Below, piece after piece: positions 24,957-33,568 of a stretch of 64,000 nucleotides of DNA (positions within the stretch are counted from its first letter, which is position 1; the number at the start of each line of letters is the position of its first letter). The stretch is from Chitinophaga rhizophila. Lineage in GTDB: Bacteria; Bacteroidota; Bacteroidia; Chitinophagales; Chitinophagaceae. Under the pieces are notes generated by a model that worked only from the letters and a program-made list of their open reading frames with translations, made no database searches and was not told the origin of the DNA. The translations under genes were made by a program, and so were the position numbers. The stretch spans positions 186,001 to 250,000 of the forward strand of contig NZ_JAICCF010000005.1 in NCBI RefSeq assembly GCF_019492185.1. Reading direction: 5' to 3'.

Positions 24957-27539
24957 ATGTCAGAAAATACGGAAAATCAGCAAGACGGCAGGATTATCCA
25001 GATCAACATTGAAGAGCAGATGAAAACGGCCTACATAGACTATTCTATGTCAGTGATCGTAGGACGTGCTCTTCCGGATGTCCGGGACGGTTTAAAACCG
25101 GTACACCGCCGCGTGTTGTTTGGTATGAACGAGTTAGGGAATAACAGTAACAAGCCTTACAAGAAGTCAGCCCGTATCGTTGGGGAGGTAATGGGTAAAT
25201 TTCACCCACATGGTGATGCCTCCATCTACGATACTATTGTGCGTATGGCGCAGCCATGGAGCCTTCGCTACATGCTGGTAGACGGTCAGGGTAACTTCGG
25301 TTCTGTGGATGGTGACATGCCTGCGGCAATGCGTTATACGGAGATCCGTCTTCAGCGTATGGCAGAGGCGATGCTGGAAGATATCGACAAAGAAACAGTA
25401 GACTTCACACTGAACTTTGACGATACATTGGAGGAGCCAACAGTACTGCCTACACGTATACCTAACCTCCTGATCAATGGAGCTTCAGGTATTGCGGTAG
25501 GTATGGCGACTAACATCATGCCGCATAACTTGTCAGAGGTGATAGATGGCCTGATTGCATACATTGATAACCGTGACATTACAATTGAGGACCTGATCAA
25601 GCATGTAAAAGCGCCTGACTTCCCGACCGGTGGTATAATATACGGGTATGAAGGTGTGAAACAGGGTTTTGAAACAGGTCGCGGTAGGGTAGTAGTACGT
25701 GGTAAGATCAACGTTGAGACCACAAAAGCCGGTCGTGAGCGACTGGTGATTTATGAACTGCCTTACCAGATCAACAAGGCTGCGCTGCACCAGAAGATCG
25801 CGCAGCTGGCAGACGATAAAATTATTGAAGGCATATCAGAAGCGCGTGACGAAAGTGACCGTGATGGTATGCGACTGGTCATTGATCTGAAGCGTGAAGC
25901 TATTGCCAATGTGGTGATCAACCAGCTGTATAAATATTCAGAATTACAGACTTCTTACGGTATCAACAACGTTGCGCTCGTGAAAGGCCGTCCGCGCGTA
26001 TTGAACCTGAAAGATCTGCTGTCTGAATTTGTTGACTTCCGTCATGAAGTGGTAGTGCGCAGAACGCGTTTCGATCTGCGTAAGGCGGAAGAAAAAGCGC
26101 ACATCTTACAGGGTTATCTGATAGCCCTGGATCATCTGGATGAAGTGATCGCGCTGATTCGTGCTTCCCGTACTCCGGATGAAGCAAAAGATGGCCTGAT
26201 GAGCCGCTTCGGGCTAAGCGACATTCAGTCCAAGGCAATACTGGAACTGCGTTTACAACGTCTGACCGGTATGGAGCGCGATAAGATCAAAGAAGAATTT
26301 GAAGAGATAATGAAACTGATCGCTTATCTGAAAGAAGTATTATCTGATGAGGGCCTGCGTTTCAAGATCATCAAAGAAGAACTGGAGGATGTAAAGAAAC
26401 GTTTCGGAGACGAGCGTAAGACAGAGATCCAATACCTGGCCAGTGAAATGCGTATGGAAGATATTATCGCAGAAGAGGATGTGGTGATCACCATCTCTCA
26501 TCTGGGTTATATCAAACGTACTTCTGCTTATGATTATCGTCAGCAGAAACGTGGCGGTCGTGGTGCATTGGGTGGTAAAACACGTGAGGAGGACTATATT
26601 GAACACCTGTTCGTCGCGTCTACTCACCATACCATGCTGTTCTTTACTGAAAAAGGGCGTTGTTACTGGTTGAAGGTGTACGAGATTCCGGAAGGCGAGA
26701 AGAGTGGTAAGGGCCGTGCGATCCAGAACCTGATCAACCTGCCGACAGACGATAAGATCAGGGCGATTATTGATATCAAAGACCTGGGGGATAAAGACTT
26801 CATCAGTTCTCATTATATCGTGCTTTGTACAGCCAACGGTATTATTAAGAAGACCTTGCTGGAAGAATTTTCCCGTCCGCGTCAGAATGGTGTGAACGCT
26901 ATCACCATTAACGAAGGCGACCAGTTGCTGGAAGCTAAACTGACCAATGGTAACAGCCAGATTATGATGGCAATCAAGAGTGGACGCGCTATCCGATTCC
27001 CTGAAAATACCGTACGTGACACAGGCCGTGGCGCTATCGGTGTAAGGGGTATTGAGGTGGATAACGACAAGGACGAGGTTGTTGGTATGATTTGTGTAAA
27101 TAAGGAGGATGAATCGCGCACTGTACTGGTAGTTTCAGAGAAAGGATTCGGTAAACGTACTGATATTGAAGAATATAGAATTACCAACCGCGGTGGTAAG
27201 GGTGTAAAGACTATCAATATCACGGAAAAAACAGGTAGCCTGATCGCAATCCTGGACGTAACTGAAAAAGATGACCTGATGATTACCTGTAAGTCCGGTA
27301 TCACGATCCGTATGGCGGTAGCTGATATCCGAGAAGCGGGAAGGGCAACCCAGGGTGTGCGCCTTATCAGACTGGATGATAGTGATGAGATAGCTGCTGT
27401 AGCCCGCCTGGATGAACAGGAGGAAGAAAAGCTTGATGTGGAAGGTATGGAAGGTGGTGAGCAAGACCAGAATGGTAGCTCGGCTGAACCTGGAGCCGCT
27501 CCGGCAGATGCGACTGAAGATGTGACGCCTGCAGAATAA
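24957..27539 (+). CDS. gyrA: DNA gyrase subunit A
   Basis: 860 residues. The breakage-reunion domain begins YIDYSMSVIVGRALPDVRDGLKPVHRRVL and has catalytic Tyr127 in AAMRYTEIRL. The quinolone-resistance region reads HPHGDASIYDTI: Ala88 stands where E. coli has Ser83, while Asp92 matches E. coli Asp87. The C-terminal beta-pinwheel starts near residue 505 and contains the GyrA box QQKRGGRGALGG, which distinguishes it from ParC. The last 50 residues are acidic (DEQEEEKLDVEGMEGG). It introduces negative supercoils with GyrB, which is not in the window. Confidence 0.97.
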   Translation: MSENTENQQDGRIIQINIEEQMKTAYIDYSMSVIVGRALPDVRDGLKPVHRRVLFGMNELGNNSNKPYKKSARIVGEVMGKFHPHGDASIYDTIVRMAQPWSLRYMLVDGQGNFGSVDGDMPAAMRYTEIRLQRMAEAMLEDIDKETVDFTLNFDDTLEEPTVLPTRIPNLLINGASGIAVGMATNIMPHNLSEVIDGLIAYIDNRDITIEDLIKHVKAPDFPTGGIIYGYEGVKQGFETGRGRVVVRGKINVETTKAGRERLVIYELPYQINKAALHQKIAQLADDKIIEGISEARDESDRDGMRLVIDLKREAIANVVINQLYKYSELQTSYGINNVALVKGRPRVLNLKDLLSEFVDFRHEVVVRRTRFDLRKAEEKAHILQGYLIALDHLDEVIALIRASRTPDEAKDGLMSRFGLSDIQSKAILELRLQRLTGMERDKIKEEFEEIMKLIAYLKEVLSDEGLRFKIIKEELEDVKKRFGDERKTEIQYLASEMRMEDIIAEEDVVITISHLGYIKRTSAYDYRQQKRGGRGALGGKTREEDYIEHLFVASTHHTMLFFTEKGRCYWLKVYEIPEGEKSGKGRAIQNLINLPTDDKIRAIIDIKDLGDKDFISSHYIVLCTANGIIKKTLLEEFSRPRQNGVNAITINEGDQLLEAKLTNGNSQIMMAIKSGRAIRFPENTVRDTGRGAIGVRGIEVDNDKDEVVGMICVNKEDESRTVLVVSEKGFGKRTDIEEYRITNRGGKGVKTINITEKTGSLIAILDVTEKDDLMITCKSGITIRMAVADIREAGRATQGVRLIRLDDSDEIAAVARLDEQEEEKLDVEGMEGGEQDQNGSSAEPGAAPADATEDVTPAE

Positions 27540-27666
27540 TTATAAGAAACCGCAAAATATTAATGCGAACTAATGGTTAACCTGCGGTGGATTGTATTTA
27601 TTATGGTTGAAACAGGCATTAAAATCTAAGGCCATACTTATAGAAAACAAAAAAATATTGAGCAAC

Positions 27667-28914
27667 ATGAAAAAATTACTGGTATCATTTATCTTTTGCG
27701 GAGTTGGAATGGTTGCAGTAGCGCAACGTGCGAAGGTAAACAGTGCTGATGATGCACTGGCCAAGAAAGACTATGAGAAAGCGAAAGCAGATATTCAGGC
27801 AGCACTGGAAAACGAAAAGACAAAAGGTGACGCTAAAACCTGGTATGTAAAGGGTAAGATCTTGGAAGCAATTGCTACCGAGAAAAAAGATGCACAGCAG
27901 GCGCTGGAAGCATTTGAGGCTTACAAAAAAGCATTGGATATAAATGCTAAACTGCCTGATGCATTACTTGAAATGAACCAGCGTATGTTTAATCTGTACG
28001 CAACTATAGGTAATGCTGGTTATGGTAACCTGAACGACCAGAAATGGGATTCAGCATTTGTGCATTTCAGAGACGCTTTTGGTGTTGCTGAATACTACAA
28101 TGGTAAAAATCTGGGTGGTTCCATCCCTACAGATACTTCTATGATTTTCTATACTGGTTACGCTGCTAACCAGGCTGGTAAAAAAGATGAAGCATTGCCT
28201 TTCCTGAGAAAAGCTGCTGATCTTCAGTTCAAAGCTGAACCAGCACTGTACGTAATTCTGGCACAGACTTACGAAGAAAAAGGCGATAACGCAAACTGGA
28301 TCAAAACTATCGAAGAGGCAAAAGCTATGTTCCCTAAAGACAAGCGTTTCAACGATATGGAGATGATCTACTACTCTAAAACCGGTAAAACTTCCGAATT
28401 ACTTAGTATGCTGGAAAAGAAAATGTCTGAAAATCCTAATGATTTCCAGACCGTTCTGGACTACGGTATTCGTGTAGATAACCTGGCAAATCCGCGTTCT
28501 GATGGTAAAGAAGAAGCGACTAAACCAGCTAACTACGATGAGCTGATGACCAAAGCTGAAAATGCTTACAAGAAAGCTATCGAACTGAAAGCTGATGATG
28601 CGACTGCTAACTTCCAGTTAGGTGCACTGTACTTCAACCGTGCGGTAGGTTTCAACAAAGAACTGAACTCACTGGATAGTAAAGCTCAAAGCTCTCCTAA
28701 AGCAAAAGAACTGCAGGCTAAAGTAACAGGTCTGATGGATCAGGCGCTGCCTTTCTTCGAGAAAGCAGATGCTAACTTCACTGCTGCTGGTTCCCTGGAG
28801 CCTAGCGACAAACAGACTTTTGAAAGCTGCCTGTATGCGCTGCAGAAAATCTATGCTATCAAAAACGAAACTGCTAAAGTAGAAGCAGTTAAGAAGAAGC
28901 TGGAAAGCCTTTAA
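27667..28914 (+). CDS. Secreted TPR protein
   Basis: 415 residues from MKKLLVSFIFCGVGMVAVAQ, a Sec signal peptide; the frame is open 25 codons further upstream but that part is unlike a protein start. At least five TPR-like pairs follow: DDALAKKDYEKAKADIQAAL, ALEAFEAYKKALDINAKLPDAL, FYTGYAANQAGKKDEALPFLRKAADL, and in the C-terminal part DELMTKAENAYKKAIELKADDATANFQLGALYFNRAV. It is periplasmic or outer-membrane associated, probably a scaffold. Strong use of preferred codons (GCT, AAA, CTG) suggests high expression. It ends at a perfect terminator. Confidence 0.82.
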   Translation: MKKLLVSFIFCGVGMVAVAQRAKVNSADDALAKKDYEKAKADIQAALENEKTKGDAKTWYVKGKILEAIATEKKDAQQALEAFEAYKKALDINAKLPDALLEMNQRMFNLYATIGNAGYGNLNDQKWDSAFVHFRDAFGVAEYYNGKNLGGSIPTDTSMIFYTGYAANQAGKKDEALPFLRKAADLQFKAEPALYVILAQTYEEKGDNANWIKTIEEAKAMFPKDKRFNDMEMIYYSKTGKTSELLSMLEKKMSENPNDFQTVLDYGIRVDNLANPRSDGKEEATKPANYDELMTKAENAYKKAIELKADDATANFQLGALYFNRAVGFNKELNSLDSKAQSSPKAKELQAKVTGLMDQALPFFEKADANFTAAGSLEPSDKQTFESCLYALQKIYAIKNETAKVEAVKKKLESL

Positions 28915-28936
28915 TCGTATTGATACCAATACATAT

Positions 28937-28972
28937 AAAAAAGTCCCGGTCATCTATAGACCGGGACTTTTT
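28937..28972. terminator. Bidirectional terminator
   Basis: AAAAAGTCCCGGTC pairs with GACCGGGACTTTTT around a short loop. It serves the TPR gene (+) and the convergent anti-sigma gene (-). Confidence 0.92.
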
Positions 28973-29024
28973 ATTTTCTATTATCATTAACGTCCAGACA
29001 TCTCTGTAGAGTGAGAGGTTCAGC

Positions 29025-29378
29025 TTATTTGTTCGATACAAAATGATATGTCCAGAAGGCGGCTAATAATATAAACATGATTACAATGACAATAATACCT
29101 AATTCTGTAAAGTAAGAGATTTGATTCTTCCGGCGCTTATTGGTACGCAGCTTACGCAGCATCTGCCATTTCATCTGCCGTAACCATACCGGAATTTTTT
29201 CTTTCTCTTTAAAGGCAGACAATCCTTCCACTGCCTCACTGCACATGTCACAATCAGCAAGATGAAGTTCTACTTCATGTTGCTCGTCCGCCGTTAACCT
29301 GCCCTGTACATAATCCAACAGTTGCTGTTGTGTGGGACAGGTAGTCGTGGTGAAAATATCCTGATATTCTTCGTTCAT
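29025..29378 (-). CDS. Zinc-finger anti-sigma factor, membrane anchored
   Basis: 117 residues from MNEEYQDIF; an in-frame ATG five codons earlier is possible. The N-terminal CPTQQQLLDYVQGRLTADEQHEVELHLADCDMC contains the H-x3-C-x2-C part of the anti-sigma zinc finger (HLADCDMC), with a Cys at residue 14 in place of the upstream His. A basic stretch (RKLRTNKRRKNQ) precedes one membrane helix (about 92-112), with only a few residues outside. It lies 42 bases downstream of its sigma gene and probably sequesters it. Confidence 0.85.
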   Translation of the reverse strand: MNEEYQDIFTTTTCPTQQQLLDYVQGRLTADEQHEVELHLADCDMCSEAVEGLSAFKEKEKIPVWLRQMKWQMLRKLRTNKRRKNQISYFTELGIIVIVIMFILLAAFWTYHFVSNK

Positions 29379-29420
29379 AAAATGTATCCTCAATAATTAT
29401 TACGCGGCATATCTATGCTG

Positions 29421-29987
29421 CTAGCCCTGCTTTCCTAATAATAGTTTCAGGTTACGTTTGCCATTCTGAATGTAACTTTTAACCTGCAACAGGGAATACC
29501 CTGTTTGTGCTGTTATATCCTGATATGATAGTTTCTGCAAATAAAAAAGTTTAACGCAGGCACGCTGTTCCGGGTTTAATTGTTCCAGGGCATGCTGCAT
29601 ATTTTCCAGCAAGTTATCTTTTTCTACGAACCTTGCTTTATCTTCTTCTGCTTCACCAGGATCATTGAGGTGTTTTTCACTAACCTCCTCTTGTATGACC
29701 TGGCTTTTATGCCTAAGTTGCATGAGGCAATGATTCTTTGCCACCTGGTAGATCCATGCGCGGAAGTACTGTACTTTGTGCTTATTGATGTCGGCCAGTA
29801 CTTTTAAAAAGATCTGCTGTACACTATCTCTCGCATCTTCCTCATTTTTAAGGTATTTCATGCACATACCCAATAGCAGGATTGCATACCTGTCAAACAG
29901 GATGCCTATCCAATTGCTGTTCTCATCGGCTTTATACCGTTCCAGCAGTTCTTCGTCTGTTAATTCCTGGCTGTTCTTATAATTCAC
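29421..29987 (-). CDS. ECF-type RNA polymerase sigma factor
   Basis: 188 residues. Region 2: LFDRYAILLLGMCMKYLKNEEDARDSVQQIFLKVLADINKHKVQYFRAWIYQVAKNHCL (about 30-88). Region 4: ALEQLNPEQRACVKLFYLQKLSYQDITAQTGYSLLQVKSYIQNGKRNLKLLL (about 132-184). A charged linker joins them. It is paired with the zinc-finger anti-sigma gene just downstream. Confidence 0.92.
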   Translation of the reverse strand: MNYKNSQELTDEELLERYKADENSNWIGILFDRYAILLLGMCMKYLKNEEDARDSVQQIFLKVLADINKHKVQYFRAWIYQVAKNHCLMQLRHKSQVIQEEVSEKHLNDPGEAEEDKARFVEKDNLLENMQHALEQLNPEQRACVKLFYLQKLSYQDITAQTGYSLLQVKSYIQNGKRNLKLLLGKQG

Positions 29988-30057
29988 TGGATAAAGATAA
30001 AATACTTATAATATTAAGATGCATTACCCAGCCGGATTCCATAAAAATAAGTGCAAT

Positions 30058-30103
30058 AAAAAAGTCCATAGAAGATGCCGTTGCCGGGATATCCTATGGA
30101 CTG
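30058..30103 (-). terminator. Terminator of the second sigma/anti-sigma pair
   Basis: On the minus strand AGTCCATAG pairs with CTATGGACT, with a GC-rich inner part, followed by a run of T. It lies 38 bases past the stop of the TPR anti-sigma gene. Confidence 0.75.
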
Positions 30104-30140
30104 GTATGATGAGCGTTGCTGACGGTATCAGCATTACAAT

Positions 30141-31226
30141 TTAAAGGTTGTCCAGGGCTGCCTGGGCTTTCGTTTTCATACTACCATTCATACGCACTAC
30201 TTCTTTGAACATTCGTCTGGCTTTACCCGTTTGTCCCTTACTGCGATAACATACTGCCAGCTGATAACGGGAGAGCTCTCCGTATTTGCCTGCACTGCTG
30301 GAAAGATGTTTATAGCGGGATATAGCCTCATTCAGGTCTCCTTGCTGGTGGTATACCATAGCGGCCTTGTATAGAAACTCGTCAGTACCACCTGATGGTT
30401 CTGGCGCAGGTTTGTGTTCTTCTTCTTTCTTCTCTTTCGGAACGGGTTTCGGAGTTGGTTTCTCCTCTGCTTTTTTAGCTATAGAAGGGGTGTCTTTATG
30501 TTCTACAGGTGGCTTTACTGCCTCTTTTTCCTCTGCCGGTTTAGGCGCGGGAGGGGGCTGCTTTTTGACGCTATCCTTATTTACCAGTGTAGTAACAGGT
30601 GGCTTAACAGTGGCTTTAACCGTGTCTTTTGTAACAGGTTTAGGCTCAGGTTCAGCCGGTGCTGTATTTGCAGGCACTGCAACCGGGGCGGGAGCTACTG
30701 CGATGGGACGTCGTGTTACTGTATCCGTAGCTTCTGCACGAACAGGTGTTATAACAGCTTCCTGCACTGGAGGATTATCAATCGGTGTAGCAGCGATTTC
30801 GGTGTTACTAGCCAGTGCTTTTGTTACGGGAGGTTTGAATTTACCCTGCTGTTGTACGAGGTAAATAATACCTGCTCCCGCGGCAATGGCTGCTACAACC
30901 CAGAAGTAGATCAGAAAGCTTTCTTTCTTCTGCTCCTGACGCTGGTAGCGTTCAGCTTTGTGTGCATGGGAAACGCTTTTTATACTATTTCTTATATACT
31001 GCTGCATGCTATTGCATAGCGGCTGATATTTTTCCCTGTATTGTTGTTGCTGGAGTACCTGCAAAGCATCAAAACAGAGGTCACAATCCACCAGGTGCTG
31101 TTCCACAAGGTGCTTTTCGACATCTGTGAGACGGCCATCCAGGTAACGGGGCAACTGATCCCTGTTCAGACAGCGAATGTTACTGAAAATCTTCAGTATC
31201 TTCTCATTGTTTTCCAAGTTACTCAT
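30141..31226 (-). CDS. Anti-sigma-like protein with zinc finger, membrane helix, Pro/Lys linker and TPR domain
   Basis: 361 residues from MSNLENNEKI. In order: zinc-finger segment (LPRYLDGRLTDVEKHLVEQHLVDCDLCFDAL, about 26-56), basic region, membrane helix (about 104-121, FWVVAAIAAGAGIIYLV), a 150-residue linker rich in Pro, Lys, Glu, Ala and Thr, then TPR-like repeats (FLYKAAMVYHQQGDLNEAISRYKHL, YQLAVCYRSKGQTGKARRMFKEVVRM). The extended linker could reach across the periplasm to present the TPR part. It overlaps the upstream sigma-like gene by eight bases. Confidence 0.82.
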   Translation of the reverse strand: MSNLENNEKILKIFSNIRCLNRDQLPRYLDGRLTDVEKHLVEQHLVDCDLCFDALQVLQQQQYREKYQPLCNSMQQYIRNSIKSVSHAHKAERYQRQEQKKESFLIYFWVVAAIAAGAGIIYLVQQQGKFKPPVTKALASNTEIAATPIDNPPVQEAVITPVRAEATDTVTRRPIAVAPAPVAVPANTAPAEPEPKPVTKDTVKATVKPPVTTLVNKDSVKKQPPPAPKPAEEKEAVKPPVEHKDTPSIAKKAEEKPTPKPVPKEKKEEEHKPAPEPSGGTDEFLYKAAMVYHQQGDLNEAISRYKHLSSSAGKYGELSRYQLAVCYRSKGQTGKARRMFKEVVRMNGSMKTKAQAALDNL

Positions 31227-31791
31227 AGGTTTCATTCATCAATAAGGAAGCCATTTTTTGCTTTGCCTGTTGAAGTATCTGCCGCGTTTTTACGACTGAG
31301 TACTTTCTGGTTTCCGCCAGCTCAGCAAATGATTTATTGTTCACATAAAATTCTCTTAGAAAATGACTGTCTTCTGCAGTCAGTTTATCCAGTGCACGTG
31401 TGAATCTACCTGCCAGCAGTTGCTGTTCCTTGAGATTGGTGGCTGCTTTTTCAACATTATTTTCAAGCTGCTGCAGCTCTCTGGATTCCGTACTTGGAAA
31501 AAATGGACTATTGTTCGCTGTCCGGGCTTGTGCTGCCCTGATAGTATAGTGTATCCACTCATTAGCTTTCGGGATAGTCTGGGTCTTCAGACTTTCACTA
31601 AGACGTTGCAGTAACGAAGGGTAAACTTCTTCAGGCGCTGTAGCAGGACCACTATTAAGGTAGGGTAAACAAACGGCGACCATGAGGTGACTGTATCTCT
31701 CCATGAGTATACCTTCGGCTTCCTGATCCTTGAGCTTTCTGGCCCGGGAAATCAATTCTTTATCTGATAAATTAGTTAACTGCTGTAGCAT
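31219..31791 (-). CDS. Divergent sigma-70-like protein
   Basis: 190 residues. The start SDKELISRARKLKDQEAEGILMERYSHLMVAVCLPYL resembles region 2, but the core motif is weak and the second half of region 2 (promoter melting) is hardly recognisable. Residues about 135-185 look like region 4: FTRALDKLTAEDSHFLREFYVNNKSFAELAETRKYSVVKTRQILQQAKQKMASLL. Overlap with a zinc-finger anti-sigma gene supports a sigma role. Whether it still melts DNA is open. A 9-bp inverted repeat lies just upstream. Confidence 0.72.
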   Translation of the reverse strand: MLQQLTNLSDKELISRARKLKDQEAEGILMERYSHLMVAVCLPYLNSGPATAPEEVYPSLLQRLSESLKTQTIPKANEWIHYTIRAAQARTANNSPFFPSTESRELQQLENNVEKAATNLKEQQLLAGRFTRALDKLTAEDSHFLREFYVNNKSFAELAETRKYSVVKTRQILQQAKQKMASLLMNETYE

Positions 31792-31813
31792 AGTGTTACC
31801 TATATTTACATTT

Positions 31814-31845
31814 AAAAGACAAAAAAGTTCATTTTCTTGTCTTTT
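31814..31845. promoter_or_regulatory. Inverted repeat between divergent sigma and NlpC/P60 genes
   Basis: AAAAGACAA (31814-31822) and TTGTCTTTT (31837-31845) are perfect inverted copies 14 bases apart, in the 81-base gap between two divergent start codons. It could be an operator or a transcript hairpin. Confidence 0.4.
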
Positions 31846-31872
31846 GACATATAATTATTTTAGACAATTAAT

Positions 31873-32646
31873 ATGCCATACGCGATTACCGTTGTTCCTA
31901 TTATGCCCTTGCGGGCGGAACAATCTCATAAAAGTGAAATTATCTCACAAGCCTTGTGGGGGGAATGCAGTGAAATAATTAGTACCGGTGCAGATGGTTG
32001 GGTGCGAGTGAAATGTCAGTATGACGGGTATGAGGGTTGGGCTACTGTTAACCACCTGGAAACAATCGATGAGGCCCTTTTTAATGCGCCTTATACCCAT
32101 TACACTGCTGGTTGGATCAACCAGGTGCATCTGAATGGAAAGCCGATGCAAGTACCCTTTGGATGCTTGTTAAAGCATGGCTCAACTGCCGTTACAAACT
32201 GGGGAAGGGTAACGGTACAACTTGAGGAGACACCGGCGGAGATCGGTAGTAGTGCAAATATATCAGTGCCTGCATTGTTAAAAGCAGCTTTTCTTTATCT
32301 CAATACAGCTTATTTATGGGGAGGGAAGTCTGTGTTCGGTGTAGACTGCTCCGGCTTTACACAGACCATATTTAAAACATTGGGCATCCATTTGTTAAGG
32401 GATGCCTATCAGCAGGCTACACAGGGTTCGGTAGTAGATTTTCTGCAAGAGGCTCGGACCGGTGATCTGGCTTTCTTCGATAATGCCGAAGGCCGTATCA
32501 CACATGTAGGAATATTACTGAACGATCACGAGATCATACATGCATCCGGTAAGGTAAGGGTAGACCCTATTGACAACCAAGGTATCACCAATATTGATAC
32601 TGGCGTGAGAACGCACAAGCTCCGTATTATCAAACGGTACTTCTGA
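31873..32646 (+). CDS. NlpC/P60 (C40) cell-wall peptidase with SH3-like domains
   Basis: 257 residues with no clear signal peptide. N-terminal bacterial SH3-like region (about 1-65, ending VKCQYDGYEGWATVNHL), a second beta region to about 130, then the catalytic domain. The triad is visible: Cys159 (FGVDCSGFTQTIF), His211 (GRITHVGILL) and a third polar residue at His223 (EIIHASGKVRVD). The architecture matches Bacteroidota gamma-D-glutamyl-diaminopimelate endopeptidases that cut muropeptides. The missing signal suggests cytosolic recycling or a misplaced start. Confidence 0.9.
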   Translation: MPYAITVVPIMPLRAEQSHKSEIISQALWGECSEIISTGADGWVRVKCQYDGYEGWATVNHLETIDEALFNAPYTHYTAGWINQVHLNGKPMQVPFGCLLKHGSTAVTNWGRVTVQLEETPAEIGSSANISVPALLKAAFLYLNTAYLWGGKSVFGVDCSGFTQTIFKTLGIHLLRDAYQQATQGSVVDFLQEARTGDLAFFDNAEGRITHVGILLNDHEIIHASGKVRVDPIDNQGITNIDTGVRTHKLRIIKRYF

Positions 32647-32664
32647 TACGGTAAGATATAATAG

Positions 32665-32704
32665 AAAGAGGCTGTCTCAAAAGTATTGAGCAGCCTCTTT
32701 TTAT
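32665..32704 (+). terminator. Terminator of the C40 peptidase gene
   Basis: AAAGAGGCTG (32665-32674) pairs with CAGCCTCTTT (32691-32700), with a second CTCAA/TTGAG step, followed by T. Confidence 0.88.
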
Positions 32705-32801
32705 TCGGGTACCTGATGGAATCAGGTAGTCATTTAAGCAATGCTGAGAACGTTCGTTTATTTTTGATACATCCTCTTTTTGTAACAGTTGGCCGTTGTA
32801 A

Positions 32802-33347
32802 TTATTTATCAGTAAAAGTCTTGTTGTAGAGCTCAATGCTTTCCAGGATAATACGCTCTGCAACTTCTCTGTTCTGGAACTCAGCCACTTTTACAGTTTT
32901 GTGTTCCAGCCTCTTATATTCTTCAAAGAAGTGACGGATCTCTGCTGTAAAGTGAGGAGGCAGTTCTGTAATGTCATTGATGTGTGCAACGCTCATATCA
33001 TTAGCAGCAACAGCGATGATTTTGTCATCAGCTTCACCGTTATCGATCATCTGCATAACACCGATCACTTTAGCTTCCATGAGACACATAGGCACCACAT
33101 CTACCTGAGAGAGGATGAGGATATCCAGAGGATCATGGTCGTCACAGTAGGTCTTAGGGATAAAACCGTAGTTAGCCGGGTAATACACAGAAGAATAGAG
33201 TACCCTGTCGAGTTTGAGGAGGCCACTTTCTTTGTCCAACTCATATTTAGCGCGACAGCCTTTGGGGATTTCAATAATAGCATTAACTATTTTCGGCGCT
33301 TCTGATCCTGTGCTGACACTATGCCATGGATTATTCGTCGTCATCAT
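32802..33347 (-). CDS. ppa: Inorganic pyrophosphatase (family I)
   Basis: 181 residues from MMTTNNPWHSVS; the frame is open 32 codons further up, but that stretch is basic and unlike the family. It hydrolyses pyrophosphate to drive biosynthesis. Motifs: IIEIPKGCRAKYELDKESGLLKLDRVLYSSVYYPANYGFIP and the metal site DDHDPLDILIL, where the usual DGDPLD is DDHDPLD, then VIGVMQMIDNGEADDKIIAV. A single gene on its strand. Confidence 0.95.
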   Translation of the reverse strand: MMTTNNPWHSVSTGSEAPKIVNAIIEIPKGCRAKYELDKESGLLKLDRVLYSSVYYPANYGFIPKTYCDDHDPLDILILSQVDVVPMCLMEAKVIGVMQMIDNGEADDKIIAVAANDMSVAHINDITELPPHFTAEIRHFFEEYKRLEHKTVKVAEFQNREVAERIILESIELYNKTFTDK

Positions 33348-33568
33348 CAACTTGTGTTTTTTAGTAATATTGTTTCGGCGCCAACATTTATTCTGCATCG
33401 CAAAGGCATAACGTCGCAAAGTCTTTAATAGGGACCCTGGCAACTGATTTACCGTATGCTAATGTGGAATTTAGAATTGAGCCTGCTGGCGCAGCGCAAA
33501 AATAATGAACTCAACTGTATTTTCGTAATTACAGAAAAATAAACAGATATGAGCTGATTTGTAATATT

